Origin: an uncultured Oscillospiraceae bacterium
GTDB lineage: Bacteria > Bacillota > Clostridia > Oscillospirales > Oscillospiraceae
Direction: 5' to 3'
Assembly (NCBI GenBank): GCA_944385305.1
Contig: CALWWS010000123.1
Span: 1-17,560 of the forward strand
Length of the DNA stretch: 17,560 nt
Part shown: one piece after another, positions 13,521 through 17,560 of the stretch
Layout of the letters: the number at the start of each line of letters is the position of its first letter
Position numbering within the stretch: the stretch's first letter is position 1
Translations under genes and position numbers: made by a program
Notes under the pieces: generated by a model
Databases searched by the model: none
What the model was told of the DNA's origin: nothing
The model's input: the letters and a program-made list of their open reading frames with translations, nothing else

Positions 13521-14794
13521 GCCTGTCCCTCCAGCTGCTCCAGGAAGGCCTGGAGCCTTGTGACCATCTGCCCGTCGTTCACGTTGCCTGAGTCGCAGCC
13601 GTCCCCGTCCAGCACCAGGGTGGGGAAGCCGGCGGCCTCCAGCGTCTGCTTGGCGTACTGGGCGGCCCCTGAGGTCTGCTTGCAGCCCCAGTGGCAGAAG
13701 TAGATGACCCCGTGGCAGTTGAGGGCCTTTGCCATCTCCAGCGCCCGCTCCACACGCCGCCGGGCCCCGCCGTTGTACCCGCTCTCCACCAGGCGGCGGG
13801 CCATGGACTCGTAGGGGCGGTCGGGGTCAATGGCGGAGGAGAGCCCGTCGAAGGTCATATCGCAGCTGACTACCTCGCACCGGCCGCTCAGGCACAAAAT
13901 TTCATGCATGGAGCTCTGCCAGTGGGGGAGGGTGTGCATCCACAGGATGCGCCGGCCCTCCAGCTTCTCGGGCAGGCGGGCGGTCTCCTGCCGGAGAAGG
14001 GCGGCGTGCCGGGCGGCCTGGGGGGTACCCAGCAGCATGTGGAGGGCCAGCATGGAGAACATCTCGGCGCTCATCTCCTCCCGCTGGCTGCGCTTGGCGC
14101 GCAGGCGCAGGTACTGCCGGTAGTCCTCCGCTGTGGCGGCGCTGTGTACCAGCGCCTGACGCAGCTTGCCCTTGTCCAGCTTTTTGCCGCTGCACTGCTC
14201 CAGAAAGGCGCCCATCTCCCGCAGCTGGCCGGCCACATAGGCCAGGTCGGCGGGGGAGTCGGCCAGAGGCACATCCACCGTAAATCGGGGCACCTGATAG
14301 TGCTGGGCCAGGCGGCGGAAGGTGAGCTGGTTGGCGTCGCAGGCCAGGGAGGTGTTGAGCACGCACAGGGGGGCGGGCATCACTCCCGACTCCGCCAGGC
14401 CAAGCAGCAGCTTGTGATAGGAGCAGTAGCTCTCCGGCACGCCGCGCTCCTCTGCAATCTCAATAAAGGGCCGCTCGGCGGCGGTGGACACCAGGTAGCA
14501 GGAGAGCCCCTCGGGAAGCATGGGGGTGATATCCAGGGCGTGGAGCAGCTCGCAGGGCATAAAGACGTTGACGCAGGCGCACTGCCCCGCCCGGCCCAGC
14601 GCCTTGGCCATCAGAGGGGATGTAACCCCCTGGAGGTAACTGCGGGCGCGGAGCATCCCCTTGGGGGGCACGTACCGCATCTGGGCGCCTACAAATTGGT
14701 AGGCGGTGCTCAGCAGCCGGCGGGCCCGCTCCGGGTGGGCGGGAAGCTGCCTGGCCACCAACTGGCCGAAGGTGCGAACCACATTTTCGTTCAA
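13517..14794 (-). CDS. 2-hydroxyacyl-CoA dehydratase-family subunit, Cys-rich (YjiM/double-cubane-like)
   Basis: A 425-aa protein of the HgdB/BcrC/YjiM superfamily, which carry iron-sulfur clusters reduced by the activase. It has 15 cysteines. Family-like segments are NVFMPCELLHALDITPML (76-93), ESYCSYHKLLLG (121-132), LNTSLACDANQ (146-156), HTLPHWQSSM (287-296), IYFCHWGCKQTSG (364-376) and LDGDGCDSGNVNDGQMVTRLQAFLE (395-419). The HWGCKQ plus DGDGCD pattern is what I associate with the YjiM/double-cubane-protein branch rather than classical HgdA/HgdB, but this is from memory. The start is TTG at 14794, chosen because GGGAGGAA lies just upstream and longer in-frame versions run through a terminator and the tRNA gene. 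It is translationally coupled to the activase fusion. The physiological substrate (2-hydroxyacyl-CoA, aryl-CoA or a small molecule) cannot be read. Confidence 0.85.
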   Translation of the reverse strand: MNENVVRTFGQLVARQLPAHPERARRLLSTAYQFVGAQMRYVPPKGMLRARSYLQGVTSPLMAKALGRAGQCACVNVFMPCELLHALDITPMLPEGLSCYLVSTAAERPFIEIAEERGVPESYCSYHKLLLGLAESGVMPAPLCVLNTSLACDANQLTFRRLAQHYQVPRFTVDVPLADSPADLAYVAGQLREMGAFLEQCSGKKLDKGKLRQALVHSAATAEDYRQYLRLRAKRSQREEMSAEMFSMLALHMLLGTPQAARHAALLRQETARLPEKLEGRRILWMHTLPHWQSSMHEILCLSGRCEVVSCDMTFDGLSSAIDPDRPYESMARRLVESGYNGGARRRVERALEMAKALNCHGVIYFCHWGCKQTSGAAQYAKQTLEAAGFPTLVLDGDGCDSGNVNDGQMVTRLQAFLEQLEGQA

Positions 14795-14831
14795 ACCGGA
14801 TTCCTCCCTGGAAGAAAAAGCGGGATACAGA

Positions 14832-14864
14832 AAAAACGGGATGGCCGTCAGCCATCCCGTTTTT
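14832..14864 (-). terminator. Terminator after tRNA-Gly, before the dehydratase operon
   Basis: AAAAACGGGATGGC (14832-14845) pairs perfectly with GCCATCCCGTTTTT (14851-14864) around CGTCA. On the - strand the hairpin begins 5 nt after the tRNA CCA end and is followed by TTTTTT. Only 37 nt separate it from the TTG start of the dehydratase-like gene. Confidence 0.9.
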
Positions 14865-14868
14865 CGTT

Positions 14869-14944
14869 TGGAGCAGGTGACGAGGCTCGAACTCGCTACC
14901 TCCACCTTGGCAAGGTGGCGCTCTACCAGATGAGCTACACCTGC
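14869..14944 (-). tRNA. tRNA-Gly (anticodon GCC)
   Basis: A 76-nt cloverleaf on the - strand. The acceptor stem is GCAGGTG/CACCTGC with discriminator T and an encoded CCA. The D stem is GCTC/GAGC, the anticodon stem CCACC/GGTGG encloses TTGCCAA (anticodon GCC, reading GGC and GGU), and the T arm GCGAG-TTCGAGC-CTCGT contains the standard TTCGA. All stems pair (one G-U in the T stem). A consensus promoter sits 14 nt upstream of the 5' end and a terminator follows directly, so it looks functional and singly transcribed. Confidence 0.97.
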
Positions 14945-14958
14945 AAGCGACGTGGGCT

Positions 14959-14987
14959 ATTATAACCGAAAAGGGACAGACTGTCAA
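14959..14987 (-). promoter_or_regulatory. Perfect consensus promoter for tRNA-Gly
   Basis: On the - strand, TTGACA (complement of 14982-14987), exactly 17 bp, then TATAAT (complement of 14959-14964). This is a full sigma-A consensus as expected for stable RNA. The start point would fall a few bases before the tRNA, giving a very short 5' leader. Confidence 0.93.
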
Positions 14988-15031
14988 GAGGGAAAATAAA
15001 ACTTCTGTTCCTTGCCTGCCTGGGGCATACC

Positions 15032-15061
15032 TTGACACGGCGCTTTCCCATACGATATTAT
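15032..15061 (+). promoter_or_regulatory. Promoter for the type II topoisomerase operon
   Basis: TTGACA (-35, 15032-15037), an 18-bp spacer and TATTAT (-10, 15056-15061) within an AT-rich GATATTATAATC. It lies 43 nt before the topoisomerase B start and is divergent from the tRNA promoter, with 44 bp between the -35 boxes. Motif-based. Confidence 0.75.
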
Positions 15062-15103
15062 AATCAGATAGGACTTTACTTGAATTGCGAGGAGATATTC
15101 CCC

Positions 15104-17095
15104 ATGGCTAAGAGCACGTCATCCAAGAGCTACGGCAACGACTCCATCTCCGCCCTGAAGGGGGCCGACCGGGTGCGCAAGCGCCCGGGGGTCATCTTCG
15201 GGTCGGATGCCCTGGAGGGCTGCGAGCACGCCGTGTTTGAGATTTTGTCCAACGCCATCGACGAGGCCCGGGAGGGCCACGGCAGCCTGATCGTTGTCAC
15301 CCGGTACGAGGACAAGTCCATCGAGGTGGAGGACTTCGGCCGAGGCTGCCCGGTGGACTGGAACGAGAAGGAGCAGAAGTACAACTGGGAGCTGGTGTTC
15401 TGCGAGCTCTACGCCGGCGGCAAGTACGGCGAGGGGGAGGGGGACAACTACGAGTACTCCCTGGGCCTCAATGGCCTGGGCTCCTGCGCTACCCAGTATG
15501 CCAGCGAGTATTTTGACGCGGTGATCCACCGGGACGGCTATACCTACTCCCTCCACTTTGAAAAGGGGGAGAACATCGGCGGGCTGAAAAAGGAGCCCTA
15601 CGACGGGAAGAAGACGGGCTCCCGCTTCCACTGGAAGCCGGATCTGGAGGTGTTTACCGATATCGACATCCCGGCGGACTACTACCTGGACGTGCTCAAG
15701 CGGCAGGCGGTGGTCAACGCGGGGGTCACCTTCCGCTTCCGCAACCAGGTGGGGGGAAAGTTTGAGACCACCGACTTCAAGTATGAAAACGGCATTGTGG
15801 ACTATGTGTCCGAGCTGGCGGGGGAGAACAGCCTCACCCAGCCGGTGTTCTGGCAGACCGAGCGCCGGGGCCGGGACCGGGAGGACAAGCCGGAGTACAA
15901 GGTGAAGCTGTCGGTCTCCTTCTGCTTTTCCAACACGGTGCAGGTCATCGAGCACTACCACAACTCCTCCTGGCTGGAGCACGGCGGCTCCCCGGAGAAG
16001 GCGGTGAAGTCCGCCTTCGTCTCCGGCATTGACGCCTATCTGCGCGGCCAGAACAAGTACCAGAAAAACGAGAGCAAGATCACCTGGGCGGACATCGAGG
16101 ACTGCCTGGTGCTGGTGAGCAACAACTTCTCCACCCAGACCTCCTACGAGAACCAGACGAAAAAGGCCATCAACAACAAGTTCGTCCAGGAGGCCATGAC
16201 CGATTTCCTCAAGAGCCAGCTGCAGGTCTACTTCATCGAGACCCCCTTTGACGCGGAGAAGATCGCCGAGCAGGTGCTGGTGAACAAGCGCAGCCGGGAG
16301 AGCGCGGAGAAGGCACGGCTGAACATCAAGAAGAAGCTCTCGGGCAGCGTGGACATTGCCAACCGGGTGCAGAAGTTTGTGGACTGCCGCACCAAGGACA
16401 CCACCCGGCGGGAGCTGTATATTGTGGAGGGCGACTCCGCCCTGGGCAGTGTGAAGCTCAGCCGGGACGCGGAGTTTCAGGGAATTATGCCCGTGCGGGG
16501 CAAGATCCTCAACTGCCTGAAGGCCGACTACGCCAAGATCTTCAAAAGCGAGATCATCACCGACCTCTTGAAGGTGTTGGGCTGCGGGTGCGAGGTGAAC
16601 GACAAGCGGGCCAAGGACGTGGCCGCCTTCGACCTGATGAACCTGCGCTGGAACAAGATTGTCATCTGCACGGATGCCGACGTGGACGGCTTTCAGATCC
16701 GCACCCTGATCCTCACCATGCTCTACCGCCTCACCCCCACCCTGATCCAGCGGGGGTATGTGTATATCGCCGAGTCCCCCCTCTATGAGATCACCTATAA
16801 GGAAAAGACCTGGTTTGCTTACTCCGACAAGGAGAAAAACGACATCGTGGGAGGTGAGCTGGCGGGGAAGAAGTGCACCATCAACCGCTCCAAGGGCCTG
16901 GGCGAGAACGACCCGGAGATGATGTGGCTGACCACCATGAACCCCGCCACCCGGCGGCTCATCAAGGTGATGCCCGAGGATGTGGAGCGCACCGCCGCCG
17001 CCTTCGATCTCCTGCTGGGCGACAACCTCCAGGGGCGCAAGGATCACATTGCGGAAAACGGGTATAAATACCTGGAGCTGGCGGATATCTCCTGA
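15104..17095 (+). CDS. Divergent type IIA DNA topoisomerase subunit B (ParE/GyrB-like)
   Basis: A 663-aa ATPase/TOPRIM subunit of a type IIA topoisomerase, which with an A subunit passes one DNA duplex through another. The GHKL ATPase has catalytic Glu and Mg-binding Asn in FEILSNAIDEA (E45, N50), the adenine-contacting Asp in EDFGRGCP (D77), a lid SLGLNGLGSCATQ (119-131) and the QTK loop (351-353). The TOPRIM acidic residues are in EGDSALGS (E442) and DADVDG (524-529). The tail has RSKGLGENDPEMMW (595-608). Length matches ParE, without the enterobacterial GyrB insert. It departs from the GyrB/ParE consensus at several motifs: GLHGVG is GLNGLG and EGDSAGGS is EGDSALGS. The ATG at 15104, after GAGGAGA, was chosen because longer in-frame starts overlap the promoter. 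Its A-subunit gene follows 49 nt later. Probably a third, accessory topoisomerase rather than the main gyrase (inference). Confidence 0.92.
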   Translation: MAKSTSSKSYGNDSISALKGADRVRKRPGVIFGSDALEGCEHAVFEILSNAIDEAREGHGSLIVVTRYEDKSIEVEDFGRGCPVDWNEKEQKYNWELVFCELYAGGKYGEGEGDNYEYSLGLNGLGSCATQYASEYFDAVIHRDGYTYSLHFEKGENIGGLKKEPYDGKKTGSRFHWKPDLEVFTDIDIPADYYLDVLKRQAVVNAGVTFRFRNQVGGKFETTDFKYENGIVDYVSELAGENSLTQPVFWQTERRGRDREDKPEYKVKLSVSFCFSNTVQVIEHYHNSSWLEHGGSPEKAVKSAFVSGIDAYLRGQNKYQKNESKITWADIEDCLVLVSNNFSTQTSYENQTKKAINNKFVQEAMTDFLKSQLQVYFIETPFDAEKIAEQVLVNKRSRESAEKARLNIKKKLSGSVDIANRVQKFVDCRTKDTTRRELYIVEGDSALGSVKLSRDAEFQGIMPVRGKILNCLKADYAKIFKSEIITDLLKVLGCGCEVNDKRAKDVAAFDLMNLRWNKIVICTDADVDGFQIRTLILTMLYRLTPTLIQRGYVYIAESPLYEITYKEKTWFAYSDKEKNDIVGGELAGKKCTINRSKGLGENDPEMMWLTTMNPATRRLIKVMPEDVERTAAAFDLLLGDNLQGRKDHIAENGYKYLELADIS

Positions 17096-17144
17096 CGGGC
17101 GGGACGCGCCCGCCAATCCCCCCATGAAAAAAGGATGAGAGAAC

Positions 17145-17560
17145 ATGGCAAAGAAGAAGACCCCCGAGGAGGGGGTAAAAAGAGTTGACAACCCCAACGT
17201 GATGGGCCTGCGGCCCGAGGTGCTGGAGCAGCCCATCACCCAGACCCTGGAGCTCAACTACATGCCCTACGCCATGAGCGTGATTGTCTCCCGGGCCATC
17301 CCGGAGATTGACGGCTTCAAGCCCTCCCACCGCAAGCTGCTCTACACCATGTACAAGATGGGCCTGCTCTCCGGGGCACGCACCAAGAGCGCCAACATTG
17401 TGGGCCAGACCATGAAGCTCAACCCCCACGGAGACGCCGCCATCTACGACACCATGGTGCGCCTCTCCCGGGGCTACGGCGCCCTGCTCCACCCCCTGGT
17501 GGACTCCAAGGGCAACTTCGGCAAGGTGTACTCCCGGGACATGGCCTGGGCGGCCAGCCG
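17145..17560 (+). CDS. Type IIA DNA topoisomerase subunit A (GyrA/ParC-like), 5' part only
   Basis: The first 138 codons of the DNA-cleaving subunit that partners the preceding B subunit; the gene continues past the window. The winged-helix region is plain: ELNYMPYAMSVIVSRAIPEIDGFKPSHRKLLYTM (36-69), TKSANIVGQTMKLNPHGDAAIYDTMVR (80-106) and LVDSKGNFGKVYSRDMAWAAS (118-138). The catalytic Tyr should follow within two codons but is not included. In the quinolone-determining segment the usual HPHGDSAVYD reads NPHGDAAIYD, so the position of E. coli GyrA Ser83 is Ala98 while the Asp87 equivalent (D102) is kept. The ATG at 17145 is preceded by an AAAGGATGAGAG ribosome site. The 49-nt gap to the B gene contains a small GC hairpin without a U tract, so the two genes are likely cotranscribed. 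Confidence 0.9.
   Translation, partial: MAKKKTPEEGVKRVDNPNVMGLRPEVLEQPITQTLELNYMPYAMSVIVSRAIPEIDGFKPSHRKLLYTMYKMGLLSGARTKSANIVGQTMKLNPHGDAAIYDTMVRLSRGYGALLHPLVDSKGNFGKVYSRDMAWAAS

Noticed and set aside
14795..14905. Longer N-terminus for the dehydratase-like protein starting inside the tRNA gene
   Set aside because: It would translate the tRNA and its terminator hairpin. The TTG at 14794 has a proper ribosome site and fits the family start better.
17098..17114. GGCGGG/CCCGCC hairpin between the topoisomerase subunit genes as a terminator
   Set aside because: The stem is 6 bp and no U-run follows; the two subunits are expected to be cotranscribed.
15119..17257. Long open frame on the - strand opposite the topoisomerase B gene
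   Set aside because: It mirrors the codon structure of the topoisomerase gene, has no ribosome site and no recognisable domain, and crosses two real genes.
1..17560. CRISPR array, insertion sequences, prophage or integrative element
   Set aside because: No regularly spaced repeats, transposase, integrase or terminal repeats were seen. The tRNA-Gly gene is intact, and I saw no second copy of its 3' end in the window that would mark an attachment site.

Overview
The window looks like chromosomal DNA from a high-GC member of the Clostridia, most likely an Oscillospiraceae-type gut anaerobe (Flavonifractor/Oscillibacter/Pseudoflavonifractor-like). The genus is inferred, not shown. The grounds are GC-rich codon use, strong AGGAGG-type ribosome sites, occasional GTG and TTG starts, a Firmicute asp23-fakA pair, a CCA-encoding tRNA and an oxygen-sensitive iron-sulfur activase system. 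I see no phage, insertion sequence, CRISPR array or transposon. Gene content is dense and the base composition looks even.

Layout. Bases 114-8072 run on the + strand: a DEAD-box RNA helicase; a DUF2156 protein with a GNAT acetyltransferase; two oligopeptide ABC transporter ATPases (OppD/OppF type) without permeases or a binding protein; and a complete polar amino-acid ABC importer (lipoprotein, permease, ATPase) ending at a strong bidirectional terminator. Bases 8126-11425 run on the - strand: asp23-like, then fakA-like, then a MalY/PatB-type PLP enzyme. A divergent promoter pair (11504-11585) drives asp23-fakA one way and a 63-aa membrane protein the other.

Bases 11865-14944 run on the - strand: tRNA-Gly(GCC), a terminator, and a two-gene operon related to 2-hydroxyacyl-CoA dehydratases. 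The first gene encodes a 425-aa, cysteine-rich dehydratase-like subunit. The second encodes a 551-aa fusion of a compact dehydratase-like domain with the ATP-driven [4Fe-4S] activase. Bases 15104 to the end run on the + strand: a divergent type IIA topoisomerase B subunit, followed by its A subunit, which is cut by the window edge just before the expected catalytic tyrosine.

How the genes work together. The importer genes form one transport unit, with a very stable hairpin between the binding-protein and permease genes that may set their ratio. The topoisomerase genes form one heterotetrameric enzyme. The dehydratase-like operon encodes both an electron donor (activase) and its acceptor (cluster protein), so it could be a self-contained low-potential redox system with unknown substrate. 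This is the best candidate here for an under-described system. Several intrinsic terminators lie between codirectional genes with too little room for a new promoter, so partial read-through may be a common control mode in this segment.
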